A DNA stretch of 64,000 nt from Piscicola geometra (GCA_943735955.1 OX030955.1:12161220-12225219); one strand, 5' to 3'. Shown: positions 7,646 to 24,449, numbered from the stretch's first letter. Numbers and translations: made by a program. Notes: generated from the letters alone by a model not told the origin.

Positions 7646-10339
7646 ACCCAATCTCGAAAAATAAAAAAGACTCTATGTTGTTGTTGTTTACTAAAGTAAT
7701 GTAAACATTTTATTATTCTTTTTTCTTGTTGTCGTCGTTTTCCATTTCGGCTTTATATCCGTCCATAAGCAGTATCAGCATCAAGGCGTCTACACTTTTC
7801 ATAAATTCGGCTTTTTCATTATTTCTAACAAAGTCGCTTGAGATTGATTATATAAAAGGAAATTCCTTTTAGAAGGAGGAAAGTACTATAATTGTGAAAA
7901 CGTAATTGAACCTAGCAGGCTAGAGGGTATCAAGGCATCTTTAGGCAACTATCATATTATATTCATTCATATTTCTACCTACTGTTTCGAGTTATCTTCG
8001 TGGTGACTCAAAAACAAACGGCATAATAATAATAATAATAGATGTGTCTATAAAAGTAGTATGGCCCTCAATGCCTCTACTCCTTTCATCATTTGTGATA
8101 AATAAAGCTTGTAAAAGAGTCACTTCAATTCAAATAAATTCCAAATTTAGAAAAAGTATGCTTTTCTATCTATTCAACAATCTCATGTTGTATACACTTA
8201 ATTAAATATTTCACAAAGTTTGAATTTTAAGTGTAATCTTTAGTCGCCAGGGGGACAAAAAACTTAAATTTATAAGGGTTTTTTCTTTGATTATTTATAA
8301 AATCATGAAATTTAGATGAAGTGCATAATAACAACAAAAATATTAACAGCAATAGAGCCATGGCAGTTTCAGTCTGCCTGCCTGCCTGCCTGCCTGCCTG
8401 CCTTCCTCCCTGCCAGCTAGCCTCTGCCTGCACACCTATATCTATTCAATATGTAGTAGCATTAGAAGAAGGCTTTCAATTTGAAGGCAGAATGCATTTA
8501 TTATTAATATTAATTTCCATTTGGATTATTAATATTCACACAATATTCTTCTTTTTTTTCTATTCATCTACTATGCTTTCATAGGCACTCCAAAGGCTGC
8601 CTTCCAACATAAGGCAATTGCTCACACTCAGACTGGCACTGCTTTGTAATTATATTTATTGTCTTCATTAATGTTCAAGATGAGAGCTAGATTGCTATTA
8701 TTAGTATTTATGAACTGCAAAAAAAATTCATTTGAAATGTTCAAGTAGATAGAAAGAAAAAAAGATTGAATGTAAATGCCATCAGGCAGAAGCAAGTGCA
8801 AGAAAGAAGACAAGAAAGAGTCACTCTATAGCAGCATTTGTAGCTACTCTTTAGCTTGGTATTTCTCATAAACAGTCAAAAGCCTACTCATGCCATGACA
8901 GTAAAACATCTTGGATGTATCTTGTATGTATGTATGTATGAGAATGTAGAAGGTATTAGTTCTTGAAAGAACTAGTTTTAGCTCTAAAGAAATAAGCATC
9001 GGATTCTTTTTTCATTTAATTAGACTTATTAAAAAGCTAATTTTTAATTTCCTTATAACTCTAGTTCTTTCAAATCTCGGTCTTTTCGTTGGCGCCAAAA
9101 CGCTTTGTTCTTTCAAGTTTATAAACAAAGCCTTTAAACACCCTTCATTTTGACTTTTAAACGCAATTCTTTTGCCTAAATTTATTAACTTACATTTATA
9201 TAAGAAAAAGAAGAGTAGAAGGATGATAAGGAGACATTTTCTTTTATTCCATAAGTACCTTCAAACCATGCCAATTAAAAATTTCTAAATGATGATGAAG
9301 CATTAAAGTGTTATGAGGTGAAATCTTATGAGATAGGTGAGCAGTCAGTCAGACAGGCAGACAGACAGGCAGGCAGGCAGGCAGGCAGCAGACAGGCACT
9401 CAGTCAGTCAGTGAGGCAACAAGACCTAGTCATTAAGCAAAATTTGGGAATTTGAGTAAAAGACCAAAAGAAAAACTTATAAAAACATTTAAAACTCACT
9501 TGCTGCTTCAGAGGAGAAGGTGAGCAAGAGATTATGAGCCTTATCAATATCTCTATAGATAGTTGCCAAAAATGACATGCAAATAGTAATAAAAACTAAA
9601 AAGTAGAAGAAACATTCTATTTAATTCTATATATCGAGTCAAAAGAATCATGTGGATTAAAAATAAGAAGATATACTATTAAGAAATGACATGTGTGAAC
9701 ATGCATTCAGTCAGTCAAGGGCTCTTACAAAGAGGCAAGCAAGGATAGAATCCACTTTTGTTGATTGAAAGTAGCATGTAAAAGTATAAATTTTATAAAA
9801 TCAAAATAACTCACCTTTCGACTGTTTACAAAAACTTCATCTCAATCAAGTATGTAGAAGGCAAAAACTGCCTAAAAACTATTAGATTGGCATAAACGCA
9901 CCAAGAAAGAAGTTGTGATTTTCTTTTAATCAAAAAATATCTATCAATCAAATATATATGAAAAATGTTTTAAAAGGTTGCAAATGTCAAGAGATTCAAT
10001 CTGATGTCATGAGAGAGCAGGAGGGCAGACAGGCATAAAGACCTAAAGGAAATAATATATACTCTTGACTATATGTTCTTATTATAGGATGAAAATGTAA
10101 TTTTTTTTATTATCCAAATAACTCACTAATACTAACTATATTGAAATTATTATTTTTAGTCGCCAGAGAGCCAAAAATAGCAATAAATAAAATAACAACT
10201 GACCGAATGAGAAGGGAGGATGCTTCTTTTTCTTTACACCACCACCACCAACAGCAACAACAACAACAACAGCAACAACAACAACAACAGCAGCAACGAA
10301 GAAACAACAACAAAGTTTATTTCTTTTTTGAGCATTGGT

Positions 10340-10355
10340 GGCTCTGAAAAGAGCC
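10340..10355 (-). terminator. Histone mRNA 3' stem-loop, H3 copy 2
   Basis: Consensus hairpin on the minus strand. Confidence 0.96.
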
Positions 10356-10391
10356 GTTTTGTGGTGCAAGTTAAGTGATGAGCATTTCTTC

Positions 10392-11501
<1,110 letters not shown>

Positions 11502-11538
11502 GTCTCTTTCATCTATCCATCCATCCATCCTCACAAAC

Positions 11539-11554
11539 GGTCCTTTTCAGGACC
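11539..11554 (+). terminator. Histone mRNA 3' stem-loop, H4 copy 3
   Basis: H4-type variant hairpin. Confidence 0.95.
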
Positions 11555-11938
11555 ACAATTTCGAAAAAACAAAAATAACTTTTGTCCTTTACCTCTCATA
11601 TGAAAGAAAATTATTCTTCTTATTAATGGCTTAATATTCTTGATTGATTGATTACATTGAGTGAATTTTTGTTCAATAATAAAAAATGGAATCTCTCAAG
11701 TACATAATCATTATTATTATCATGTCTATTCTTGATTTAGTGGACTTTTTTTAAATAATTAAAAACTTTATTAAATTGAATCTTTATTAAAAGTAAAAAT
11801 ATACATTTTCGGAGAGTTCAATTTTCAATTCATCTAATCAATTAAGCATTTCATTAGCGGTGCCGTTAAGAGAGGTGCAGGCTAATATTAAATGAATAAT
11901 CAACAAAGTGTCTATTTTTTCGTTTTTTGACATTTGGT

Positions 11939-11954
11939 GGCTCTGAAAAGAGCC
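11939..11954 (-). terminator. Histone mRNA 3' stem-loop, H2B copy 3
   Basis: Consensus hairpin on the minus strand. Confidence 0.96.
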
Positions 11955-11992
11955 TTTTGATGAATGTTTAATAGTGAGGTAGTAGCAGATTT

Positions 11993-12364
11993 CTACTTGG
12001 AGCTGGTGTACTTGGTGACGGCCTTGGTTCCTTCGCTTACAGCGTGCTTCGCCAACTCACCGGGCAGCAGGAGTCGAACGGCTGTTTGAATTTCCCTAGA
12101 CGTGATGGTCGAGCGCTTGTTGTAGTGCGCCAGTCTAGACGCCTCAGCAGCGATTCTCTCGAAGATGTCGTTCACGAAAGAGTTCATGATCGACATAGCC
12201 TTGCCGCTGATGCCGGTGTCGGGGTGCACTTGCTTGAGCACCTTGTAGATGTAAATGAAGTAGGACTCCTTTCGCCTCTTCTTCTGCTTCTTATCGGCAT
12301 TTCTGACCGCCTTCGCCTTACTCGCGGCCTTCTTGGCTCCCTTACTGGCTGGTTTGGGTGGCAT
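11993..12364 (-). CDS. H2B: Histone H2B, copy 3
   Basis: Protein identical to the copy at 865; Pro100 codon is CCC. Confidence 0.99.
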   Translation of the reverse strand: MPPKPASKGAKKAASKAKAVRNADKKQKKRRKESYFIYIYKVLKQVHPDTGISGKAMSIMNSFVNDIFERIAAEASRLAHYNKRSTITSREIQTAVRLLLPGELAKHAVSEGTKAVTKYTSSK

Positions 12365-12790
12365 GCTTGTTGACTAATTGACTGACTAACTGACCGACTG
12401 AGAATGAGAATATGTGAAATTTCACAAATGCAGAGTCGACGTCTTGCTACTATTTATACGGAAAGCGATCTCGCCACTTTAGTCAAGTTATCACGTGAGC
12501 AATTGACTAAAGTTACTCAGCCAATTAGAGCCGACGTTCGAAAGTTTGACTAAAGTGAAATAGACGAATGGCGGTTGATATTTCAAATTTGACTAAAGTC
12601 AAATCGACGAACGGCGGTTGAGACAACAAAGTTGACTAAAGTGAAATCGACGAATGGCAGTAGAGATTTCAAATTTGACTAAAGTCACTTTTGTATATAA
12701 AGGAGCTTTCAAATTTAACTCGACATAACTACCGATCTCCATTCCATTAGATTTTACATTTCTTAGTAGTCAACGTCATCAGTCATCAGC
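12365..12790. promoter_or_regulatory. Divergent H2B/H2A promoter, unit 3
   Basis: 426 bp with five 43-bp-spaced GACTAAAG cores (12505, 12548, 12591, 12634, 12677). H2B TATA 12451-12458, H2A TATA 12694-12701. Confidence 0.82.
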
Positions 12791-13195
12791 ATGTCTGGCA
12801 GAGGTAAAGGCGGCAAAGTGAAGGGAAAGTCAAAGACTAGGTCGAGTCGTGCGGGACTGCAATTCCCGGTCGGAAGAATTCACAGACTTCTTCGCAAAGG
12901 CAACTACGCCGAAAGAATCGGTGCAGGCGCGCCAGTCTACTTGGCCGCCGTGATGGAGTACTTGGCGGCTGAGGTACTCGAGTTGGCGGGCAACGCCGCG
13001 CGTGACAACAAGAAGACGAGAATCATTCCTCGTCACTTGCAACTAGCCATCAGGAACGACGAAGAGTTGAACAAACTTTTGTCCGGCGTCACGATCGCCC
13101 AAGGTGGTGTCTTGCCAAACATCCAGGCGGTTCTGCTGCCCAAGAAGACCGCTACAACTGGTGGAGGAGGCAGCCAGGCTGTTTCCAGTCAGTAA
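12791..13195 (+). CDS. H2A: Histone H2A, copy 3
   Basis: Protein identical to the copy at 1663. Confidence 0.98.
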   Translation: MSGRGKGGKVKGKSKTRSSRAGLQFPVGRIHRLLRKGNYAERIGAGAPVYLAAVMEYLAAEVLELAGNAARDNKKTRIIPRHLQLAIRNDEELNKLLSGVTIAQGGVLPNIQAVLLPKKTATTGGGGSQAVSSQ

Positions 13196-13236
13196 CGGAT
13201 TCTGCTTGCTTCTTTACCAGCGAACAACTTCAAAAC

Positions 13237-13252
13237 GGCTCTTTTCAGAGCC
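13237..13252 (+). terminator. Histone mRNA 3' stem-loop, H2A copy 3
   Basis: Consensus hairpin. Confidence 0.96.
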
Positions 13253-15946
13253 ACCCAATCTCGAAAAATAAAAAAGACTCTATGTTGTTGTTGTTTACTA
13301 AAGTAATGTAAACATTTTATTATTCTTTTTTCTTGTTGTCGTCGTTTTCCATTTCGGCTTTATATCCGTCCATAAGCAGTATCAGCATCAAGGCGTCTAC
13401 ACTTTTCATAAATTCGGCTTTTTCATTATTTCTAACAAAGTCGCTTGAGATTGATTATATAAAAGGAAATTCCTTTTAGAAGGAGGAAAGTACTATAATT
13501 GTGAAAACGTAATTGAACCTAGCAGGCTAGAGGGTATCAAGGCATCTTTAGGCAACTATCATATTATATTCATTCATATTTCTACCTACTGTTTCGAGTT
13601 ATCTTCGTGGTGACTCAAAAACAAACGGCATAATAATAATAATAATAGATGTGTCTATAAAAGTAGTATGGCCCTCAATGCCTCTACTCCTTTCATCATT
13701 TGTGATAAATAAAGCTTGTAAAAGAGTCACTTCAATTCAAATAAATTCCAAATTTAGAAAAAGTATGCTTTTCTATCTATTCAACAATCTCATGTTGTAT
13801 ACACTTAATTAAATATTTCACAAAGTTTGAATTTTAAGTGTAATCTTTAGTCGCCAGGGGGACAAAAAACTTAAATTTATAAGGGTTTTTTCTTTGATTA
13901 TTTATAAAATCATGAAATTTAGATGAAGTGCATAATAACAACAAAAATATTAACAGCAATAGAGCCATGGCAGTTTCAGTCTGCCTGCCTGCCTGCCTGC
14001 CTGCCTGCCTTCCTCCCTGCCAGCTAGCCTCTGCCTGCACACCTATATCTATTCAATATGTAGTAGCATTAGAAGAAGGCTTTCAATTTGAAGGCAGAAT
14101 GCATTTATTATTAATATTAATTTCCATTTGGATTATTAATATTCACACAATATTCTTCTTTTTTTTCTATTCATCTACTATGCTTTCATAGGCACTCCAA
14201 AGGCTGCCTTCCAACATAAGGCAATTGCTCACACTCAGACTGGCACTGCTTTGTAATTATATTTATTGTCTTCATTAATGTTCAAGATGAGAGCTAGATT
14301 GCTATTATTAGTATTTATGAACTGCAAAAAAAATTCATTTGAAATGTTCAAGTAGATAGAAAGAAAAAAAGATTGAATGTAAATGCCATCAGGCAGAAGC
14401 AAGTGCAAGAAAGAAGACAAGAAAGAGTCACTCTATAGCAGCATTTGTAGCTACTCTTTAGCTTGGTATTTCTCATAAACAGTCAAAAGCCTACTCATGC
14501 CATGACAGTAAAACATCTTGGATGTATCTTGTATGTATGTATGTATGAGAATGTAGAAGGTATTAGTTCTTGAAAGAACTAGTTTTAGCTCTAAAGAAAT
14601 AAGCATCGGATTCTTTTTTCATTTAATTAGACTTATTAAAAAGCTAATTTTTAATTTCCTTATAACTCTAGTTCTTTCAAATCTCGGTCTTTTCGTTGGC
14701 GCCAAAACGCTTTGTTCTTTCAAGTTTATAAACAAAGCCTTTAAACACCCTTCATTTTGACTTTTAAACGCAATTCTTTTGCCTAAATTTATTAACTTAC
14801 ATTTATATAAGAAAAAGAAGAGTAGAAGGATGATAAGGAGACATTTTCTTTTATTCCATAAGTACCTTCAAACCATGCCAATTAAAAATTTCTAAATGAT
14901 GATGAAGCATTAAAGTGTTATGAGGTGAAATCTTATGAGATAGGTGAGCAGTCAGTCAGACAGGCAGACAGACAGGCAGGCAGGCAGGCAGGCAGCAGAC
15001 AGGCACTCAGTCAGTCAGTGAGGCAACAAGACCTAGTCATTAAGCAAAATTTGGGAATTTGAGTAAAAGACCAAAAGAAAAACTTATAAAAACATTTAAA
15101 ACTCACTTGCTGCTTCAGAGGAGAAGGTGAGCAAGAGATTATGAGCCTTATCAATATCTCTATAGATAGTTGCCAAAAATGACATGCAAATAGTAATAAA
15201 AACTAAAAAGTAGAAGAAACATTCTATTTAATTCTATATATCGAGTCAAAAGAATCATGTGGATTAAAAATAAGAAGATATACTATTTAGAAATGACATG
15301 TGTGAACATGCATTCAGTCAGTCAAGGGCTCTTACAAAGAGGCAAGCAAGGATAGAATCCACTTTTGTTGATTGAAAGTAACATGTAAAAGTATAAATTT
15401 TATAAAATCAAAATAACTCACCTTTCGACTGTTTACAAAAACTTCATCTCAATCAAGTATGTAGAAGGCAAAAACTGCCTAAAAACTATTAGATTGGCAT
15501 AAACGCACCAAGAAAGAAGTTGTGATTTTCTTTTAATCAAAAAATATCTATCAATCAAATATATATGAAAAATGTTTTAAAAGGTTGCAAATGTCAAGAG
15601 ATTCAATCTGATGTCATGAGAGAGCAGGAGGGCAGACAGGCATAAAGACCTAAGGGAAATAATATATACTCTTGACTATATGTTCTTATTATAGGATGAA
15701 AATGTAATTTTTTTTATTATCCAAATAACTCACTAATACTAACTATATTGAAATTATTATTTTTAGTCGCCAGAGAGCCAAAAATAGCAATAAATAAAAT
15801 AACAACTGACCGAATGAGAAGGGAGGATGCTTCTTTTTCTTTACACCACCACCACCAACAGCAACAACAACAACAACAGCAACAACAACAACAACAGCAG
15901 CAACGAAGAAACAACAACAAAGTTTATTTCTTTTTTGAGCATTGGT

Positions 15947-15962
15947 GGCTCTGAAAAGAGCC
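15947..15962 (-). terminator. Histone mRNA 3' stem-loop, H3 copy 3
   Basis: Consensus hairpin on the minus strand. Confidence 0.96.
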
Positions 15963-15998
15963 GTTTTGTGGTGCAAGTTAAGTGATGAGCATTTCTTC

Positions 15999-17108
<1,110 letters not shown>

Positions 17109-17145
17109 GTCTCTTTCATCTATCCATCCATCCATCCTCACAAAC

Positions 17146-17161
17146 GGTCCTTTTCAGGACC
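17146..17161 (+). terminator. Histone mRNA 3' stem-loop, H4 copy 4
   Basis: H4-type variant hairpin. Confidence 0.95.
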
Positions 17162-17545
17162 ACAATTTCGAAAAAACAAAAATAACTTTTGTCCTTTACC
17201 TCTCATATGAAAGAAAATTATTCTTCTTATTAATGGCTTAATATTCTTGATTGATTGATTACATTGAGTGAATTTTTGTTCAATAATAAAAAATGGAATC
17301 TCTCAAGTACATAATCATTATTATTATCATGTCTATTCTTGATTTAGTGGACTTTTTTTAAATAATTAAAAACTTTATTAAATTGAATCTTTATTAAAAG
17401 TAAAAATATACATTTTCGGAGAGTTCAATTTTCAATTCATCTAATCAATTAAGCATTTCATTAGCGGTGCCGTTAAGAGAGGTGCAGGCTAATATTAAAT
17501 GAATAATCAACAAAGTGTCTATTTTTTCGTTTTTTGACATTTGGT

Positions 17546-17561
17546 GGCTCTGAAAAGAGCC
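17546..17561 (-). terminator. Histone mRNA 3' stem-loop, H2B copy 4
   Basis: Consensus hairpin on the minus strand. Confidence 0.96.
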
Positions 17562-17599
17562 TTTTGATGAATGTTTAATAGTGAGGTAGTAGCAGATTT

Positions 17600-17971
17600 C
17601 TACTTGGAGCTGGTGTACTTGGTGACGGCCTTGGTTCCTTCGCTTACAGCGTGCTTCGCCAACTCACCGGGCAGCAGGAGTCGAACGGCTGTTTGAATTT
17701 CCCTAGACGTGATGGTCGAGCGCTTGTTGTAGTGCGCCAGTCTAGACGCCTCAGCAGCGATTCTCTCGAAGATGTCGTTCACGAAAGAGTTCATGATCGA
17801 CATAGCCTTGCCGCTGATGCCGGTGTCGGGGTGCACTTGCTTGAGCACCTTGTAGATGTAAATGAAGTAGGACTCCTTTCGCCTCTTCTTCTGCTTCTTA
17901 TCGGCATTTCTGACCGCCTTCGCCTTACTCGCGGCCTTCTTGGCTCCCTTACTGGCTGGTTTGGGTGGCAT
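17600..17971 (-). CDS. H2B: Histone H2B, copy 4
   Basis: Protein identical to the copy at 865; Pro100 codon is CCC. Confidence 0.99.
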   Translation of the reverse strand: MPPKPASKGAKKAASKAKAVRNADKKQKKRRKESYFIYIYKVLKQVHPDTGISGKAMSIMNSFVNDIFERIAAEASRLAHYNKRSTITSREIQTAVRLLLPGELAKHAVSEGTKAVTKYTSSK

Positions 17972-18397
17972 GCTTGTTGACTAATTGACTGACTAACTGA
18001 CCGACTGAGAATGAGAATATGTGAAATTTCACAAATGCAGAGTCGACGTCTTGCTACTATTTATACGGAAAGCGATCTCGCCACTTTAGTCAAGTTATCA
18101 CGTGAGCAATTGACTAAAGTTACTCAGCCAATTAGAGCCGACGTTCGAAAGTTTGACTAAAGTGAAATAGACGAATGGCGGTTGATATTTCAAATTTGAC
18201 TAAAGTCAAATCGACGAACGGCGGTTGAGACAACAAAGTTGACTAAAGTGAAATCGACGAATGGCAGTAGAGATTTCAAATTTGACTAAAGTCACTTTTG
18301 TATATAAAGGAGCTTTCAAATTTAACTCGACATAACTACCGATCTCCATTCCATTAGATTTTACATTTCTTAGTAGTCAACGTCATCAGTCATCAGC
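17972..18397. promoter_or_regulatory. Divergent H2B/H2A promoter, unit 4
   Basis: Five-module form. H2B TATA 18058-18065, H2A TATA 18301-18308; first and last GACTAAAG at 18112 and 18284. Confidence 0.82.
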
Positions 18398-18802
18398 ATG
18401 TCTGGCAGAGGTAAAGGCGGCAAAGTGAAGGGAAAGTCAAAGACTAGGTCGAGTCGTGCGGGACTGCAATTCCCGGTCGGAAGAATTCACAGACTTCTTC
18501 GCAAAGGCAACTACGCCGAAAGAATCGGTGCAGGCGCGCCAGTCTACTTGGCCGCCGTGATGGAGTACTTGGCGGCTGAGGTACTCGAGTTGGCGGGCAA
18601 CGCCGCGCGTGACAACAAGAAGACGAGAATCATTCCTCGTCACTTGCAACTAGCCATCAGGAACGACGAAGAGTTGAACAAACTTTTGTCCGGCGTCACG
18701 ATCGCCCAAGGTGGTGTCTTGCCAAACATCCAGGCGGTTCTGCTGCCCAAGAAGACCGCTACAACTGGTGGAGGAGGCAGCCAGGCTGTTTCCAGTCAGT
18801 AA
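18398..18802 (+). CDS. H2A: Histone H2A, copy 4
   Basis: Protein identical to the copy at 1663. Confidence 0.98.
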   Translation: MSGRGKGGKVKGKSKTRSSRAGLQFPVGRIHRLLRKGNYAERIGAGAPVYLAAVMEYLAAEVLELAGNAARDNKKTRIIPRHLQLAIRNDEELNKLLSGVTIAQGGVLPNIQAVLLPKKTATTGGGGSQAVSSQ

Positions 18803-18843
18803 CGGATTCTGCTTGCTTCTTTACCAGCGAACAACTTCAAAAC

Positions 18844-18859
18844 GGCTCTTTTCAGAGCC
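18844..18859 (+). terminator. Histone mRNA 3' stem-loop, H2A copy 4
   Basis: Consensus hairpin. Confidence 0.96.
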
Positions 18860-21552
18860 ACCCAATCTCGAAAAATAAAAAAGACTCTATGTTGTTGTTG
18901 TTTACTAAAGTAATGTAAACATTTTATTATTCTTTTTTCTTGTTGTCGTCGTTTTCCATTTCGGCTTTATATCCGTCCATAAGCAGTATCAGCATCAAGG
19001 CGTCTACACTTTTCATAAATTCGGCTTTTTCATTATTTCTAACAAAGTCGCTTGAGATTGATTATATAAAAGGAAATTCCTTTTAGAAGGAGGAAAGTAC
19101 TATAATTGTGAAAACGTAATTGAACCTAGCAGGCTAGAGGGTATCAAGGCATCTTTAGGCAACTATCATATTATATTCATTCATATTTCTACCTACTGTT
19201 TCGAGTTATCTTCGTGGTGACTCAAAAACAAACGGCATAATAATAATAATAATAGATGTGTCTATAAAAGTAGTATGGCCCTCAATGCCTCTACTCCTTT
19301 CATCATTTGTGATAAATAAAGCTTGTAAAAGAGTCACTTCAATTCAAATAAATTCCAAATTTAGAAAAAGTATGCTTTTCTATCTATTCAACAATCTCAT
19401 GTTGTATACACTTAATTAAATATTTCACAAAGTTTGAATTTTAAGTGTAATCTTTAGTCGCCAGGGGGACAAAAAACTTAAATTTATAAGGGTTTTTTCT
19501 TTGATTATTTATAAAATCATGAAATTTAGATGAAGTGCATAATAACAACAAAAATATTAACAGCAATAGAGCCATGGCAGTTTCAGTCTGCCTGCCTGCC
19601 TGCCTGCCTGCCTTCCTCCCTGCCAGCTAGCCTCTGCCTGCACACCTATATCTATTCAATATGTAGTAGCATTAGAAGAAGGCTTTCAATTTGAAGGCAG
19701 AATGCATTTATTATTAATATTAATTTCCATTTGGATTATTAATATTCACACAATATTCTTCTTTTTTTTCTATTCATCTACTATGCTTTCATAGGCACTC
19801 CAAAGGCTGCCTTCCAACATAAGGCAATTGCTCACACTCAGACTGGCACTGCTTTGTAATTATATTTATTGTCTTCATTAATGTTCAAGATGAGAGCTAG
19901 ATTGCTATTATTAGTATTTATGAACTGCAAAAAAAATTCATTTGAAATGTTCAAGTAGATAGAAAGAAAAAAAGATTGAATGTAAATGCCATCAGGCAGA
20001 AGCAAGTGCAAGAAAGAAGACAAGAAAGAGTCACTCTATAGCAGCATTTGTAGCTACTCTTTAGCTTGGTATTTCTCATAAACAGTCAAAAGCCTACTCA
20101 TGCCATGACAGTAAAACATCTTGGATGTATCTTGTATGTATGTATGTATGAGAATGTAGAAGGTATTAGTTCTTGAAAGAACTAGTTTTAGCTCTAAAGA
20201 AATAAGCATCGGATTCTTTTTTCATTTAATTAGACTTATTAAAAAGCTAATTTTTAATTTCCTTATAACTCTAGTTCTTTCAAATCTCGGTCTTTTCGTT
20301 GGCGCCAAAACGCTTTGTTCTTTCAAGTTTATAAACAAAGCCTTTAAACACCCTTCATTTTGACTTTTAAACGCAATTCTTTTGCCTAAATTTATTAACT
20401 TACATTTATATAAGAAAAAGAAGAGTAGAAGGATGATAAGGAGACATTTTCTTTTATTCCATAAGTACCTTCAAACCATGCCAATTAAAAATTTCTAAAT
20501 GATGATGAAGCATTAAAGTGTTATGAGGTGAAATCTTATGAGATAGGTGAGCAGTCAGTCAGACAGGCAGACAGACAGGCAGGCAGGCAGGCAGGCAGCA
20601 GACAGGCACTCAGTCAGTCAGTGAGGCAACAAGACCTAGTCATTAAGCAAAATTTGGGAATTTGAGTAAAAGACCAAAAGAAAAACTTATAAAAACATTT
20701 AAAACTCACTTGCTGCTTCAGAGGAGAAGGTGAGCAAGAGATTATGAGCCTTATCAATATCTCTATAGATAGTTGCCAAAAATGACATGCAAATAGTAAT
20801 AAAAACTAAAAAGTAGAAGAAACATTCTATTTAATTCTATATATCGAGTCAAAAGAATCATGTGGATTAAAAATAAGAAGATATACTATTTAGAAATGAC
20901 ATGTGTGAACATGCATTCAGTCAGTCAAGGGCTCTTACAAAGAGGCAAGCAAGGATAGAATCCACTTTTGTTGATTGAAAGTAACATGTAAAAGTATAAA
21001 TTTTATAAAATCAAAATAACTCACCTTTCGACTGTTTACAAAAACTTCATCTCAATCAAGTATGTAGAAGGCAAAAACTGCCTAAAAACTATTAGATTGG
21101 CATAAACGCACCAAGAAAGAAGTTGTGATTTTCTTTTAATCAAAAAATATCTATCAATCAAATATATATGAAAAATGTTTTAAAAGGTTGCAAATGTCAA
21201 GAGATTCAATCTGATGTCATGAGAGAGCAGGAGGGCAGACAGGCATAAAGACCTAAGGGAAATAATATATACTCTTGACTATATGTTCTTATTATAGGAT
21301 GAAAATGTAATTTTTTTTATTATCCAAATAACTCACTAATACTAACTATATTGAAATTATTATTTTTAGTCGCCAGAGAGCCAAAAATAGCAATAAATAA
21401 AATAACAACTGACCGAATGAGAAGGGAGGATGCTTCTTTTTCTTTACACCACCACCACCAACAGCAACAACAACAACAACAACAGCAACAACAACAACAA
21501 CAGCAGCAACGAAGAAACAACAACAAAGTTTATTTCTTTTTTGAGCATTGGT

Positions 21553-21568
21553 GGCTCTGAAAAGAGCC
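21553..21568 (-). terminator. Histone mRNA 3' stem-loop, H3 copy 4
   Basis: Consensus hairpin on the minus strand. Confidence 0.96.
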
Positions 21569-21604
21569 GTTTTGTGGTGCAAGTTAAGTGATGAGCATTT
21601 CTTC

Positions 21605-22714
<1,110 letters not shown>

Positions 22715-22751
22715 GTCTCTTTCATCTATCCATCCATCCATCCTCACAAAC

Positions 22752-22767
22752 GGTCCTTTTCAGGACC
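22752..22767 (+). terminator. Histone mRNA 3' stem-loop, H4 copy 5
   Basis: H4-type variant hairpin. Confidence 0.95.
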
Positions 22768-23151
22768 ACAATTTCGAAAAAACAAAAATAACTTTTGTCC
22801 TTTACCTCTCATATGAAAGAAAATTATTCTTCTTATTAATGGCTTAATATTCTTGATTGATTGATTACATTGAGTGAATTTTTGTTCAATAATAAAAAAT
22901 GGAATCTCTCAAGTACATAATCATTATTATTATCATGTCTATTCTTGATTTAGTGGACTTTTTTTAAATAATTAAAAACTTTATTAAATTGAATCTTTAT
23001 TAAAAGTAAAAATATACATTTTCGGAGAGTTCAATTTTCAATTCATCTAATCAATTAAGCATTTCATTAGCGGTGCCGTTAAGAGAGGTGCAGGCTAATA
23101 TTAAATGAATAATCAACAAAGTGTCTATTTTTTCGTTTTTTGACATTTGGT

Positions 23152-23167
23152 GGCTCTGAAAAGAGCC
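23152..23167 (-). terminator. Histone mRNA 3' stem-loop, H2B copy 5
   Basis: Consensus hairpin on the minus strand. Confidence 0.96.
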
Positions 23168-23205
23168 TTTTGATGAATGTTTAATAGTGAGGTAGTAGCA
23201 GATTT

Positions 23206-23577
23206 CTACTTGGAGCTGGTGTACTTGGTGACGGCCTTGGTTCCTTCGCTTACAGCGTGCTTCGCCAACTCACCAGGCAGCAGGAGTCGAACGGCTGTTT
23301 GAATTTCCCTAGACGTGATGGTCGAGCGCTTGTTGTAGTGCGCCAGTCTAGACGCCTCAGCAGCGATTCTCTCGAAGATGTCGTTCACGAAAGAGTTCAT
23401 GATCGACATAGCCTTGCCGCTGATGCCGGTGTCGGGGTGCACTTGCTTGAGCACCTTGTAGATGTAAATGAAGTAGGACTCCTTTCGCCTCTTCTTCTGC
23501 TTCTTATCGGCATTTCTGACCGCCTTCGCCTTACTCGCGGCCTTCTTGGCTCCCTTACTGGCTGGTTTGGGTGGCAT
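23206..23577 (-). CDS. H2B: Histone H2B, copy 5
   Basis: Protein identical to the copy at 865; Pro100 codon is CCT (plus-strand A at 23275). Confidence 0.99.
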   Translation of the reverse strand: MPPKPASKGAKKAASKAKAVRNADKKQKKRRKESYFIYIYKVLKQVHPDTGISGKAMSIMNSFVNDIFERIAAEASRLAHYNKRSTITSREIQTAVRLLLPGELAKHAVSEGTKAVTKYTSSK

Positions 23578-24003
23578 GCTTGTTGACTAATTGACTGACT
23601 AACTGACCGACTGAGAATGAGAATATGTGAAATTTCACAAATGCAGAGTCGACGTCTTGCTACTATTTATACGGAAAGCGATCTCGCCACTTTAGTCAAG
23701 TTATCACGTGAGCAATTGACTAAAGTTACTCAGCCAATTAGAGCCGACGTTCGAAAGTTTGACTAAAGTGAAATAGACGAATGGCGGTTGATATTTCAAA
23801 TTTGACTAAAGTCAAATCGACGAACGGCGGTTGAGACAACAAAGTTGACTAAAGTGAAATCGACGAATGGCAGTAGAGATTTCAAATTTGACTAAAGTCA
23901 CTTTTGTATATAAAGGAGCTTTCAAATTTAACTCGACATAACTACCGATCTCCATTCCATTAGATTTTACATTTCTTAGTAGTCAACGTCATCAGTCATC
24001 AGC
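23578..24003. promoter_or_regulatory. Divergent H2B/H2A promoter, unit 5
   Basis: Five-module form. H2B TATA 23664-23671, H2A TATA 23907-23914. Shows that the H2B CCT allele is not tied to the short promoter of unit 2. Confidence 0.82.
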
Positions 24004-24408
24004 ATGTCTGGCAGAGGTAAAGGCGGCAAAGTGAAGGGAAAGTCAAAGACTAGGTCGAGTCGTGCGGGACTGCAATTCCCGGTCGGAAGAATTCACAGAC
24101 TTCTTCGCAAAGGCAACTACGCCGAAAGAATCGGTGCAGGCGCGCCAGTCTACTTGGCCGCCGTGATGGAGTACTTGGCGGCTGAGGTACTCGAGTTGGC
24201 GGGCAACGCCGCGCGTGACAACAAGAAGACGAGAATCATTCCTCGTCACTTGCAACTAGCCATCAGGAACGACGAAGAGTTGAACAAACTTTTGTCCGGC
24301 GTCACGATCGCCCAAGGTGGTGTCTTGCCAAACATCCAGGCGGTTCTGCTGCCCAAGAAGACCGCTACAACTGGTGGAGGAGGCAGCCAGGCTGTTTCCA
24401 GTCAGTAA
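24004..24408 (+). CDS. H2A: Histone H2A, copy 5
   Basis: Protein identical to the copy at 1663. Confidence 0.98.
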   Translation: MSGRGKGGKVKGKSKTRSSRAGLQFPVGRIHRLLRKGNYAERIGAGAPVYLAAVMEYLAAEVLELAGNAARDNKKTRIIPRHLQLAIRNDEELNKLLSGVTIAQGGVLPNIQAVLLPKKTATTGGGGSQAVSSQ

Positions 24409-24449
24409 CGGATTCTGCTTGCTTCTTTACCAGCGAACAACTTCAAAAC

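Larger units (their letters stand above)
7589..10391. other. H2A-H3 spacer, unit 2 (2803 bp)
   Basis: CTGC x7 (8374-8401), CAGG x5 (9366-9385), CAC x4 plus CAR x16 (10237-10296). Its right-hand SNPs match units 1 and 8. No gene recognised. Confidence 0.85.
11502..11992. other. Convergent H4/H2B 3' region, unit 3
   Basis: 491 bp, same as unit 1; holds both hairpins and back-up AATAAA signals, no gene. Confidence 0.85.
13196..15998. other. H2A-H3 spacer, unit 3 (2803 bp)
   Basis: CTGC x7 (13981-14008), CAGG x5 (14973-14992), CAC x4 plus CAR x16 (15844-15903). The left SNPs are of the unit 1-4 type, and the right SNPs are the majority type seen from here on. No gene recognised. Confidence 0.85.
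17109..17599. other. Convergent H4/H2B 3' region, unit 4
   Basis: 491 bp as in unit 1; no gene. Confidence 0.85.
18803..21604. other. H2A-H3 spacer, unit 4 (2802 bp)
   Basis: CTGC x6 (19588-19611), CAGG x5 (20576-20595), CAC x4 plus CAR x17 (21447-21509). Last unit to carry the T/G left-hand SNP pair. No gene recognised. Confidence 0.85.
22715..23205. other. Convergent H4/H2B 3' region, unit 5
   Basis: 491 bp as in unit 1; no gene. Confidence 0.85.

Noticed and set aside
8227..8433. 68-codon minus-strand frame through the CTGC tract
   Set aside because: It exists only in units 2 and 3, where the CTGC count is seven; a 4-bp change destroys it in the others, so it is not a gene.
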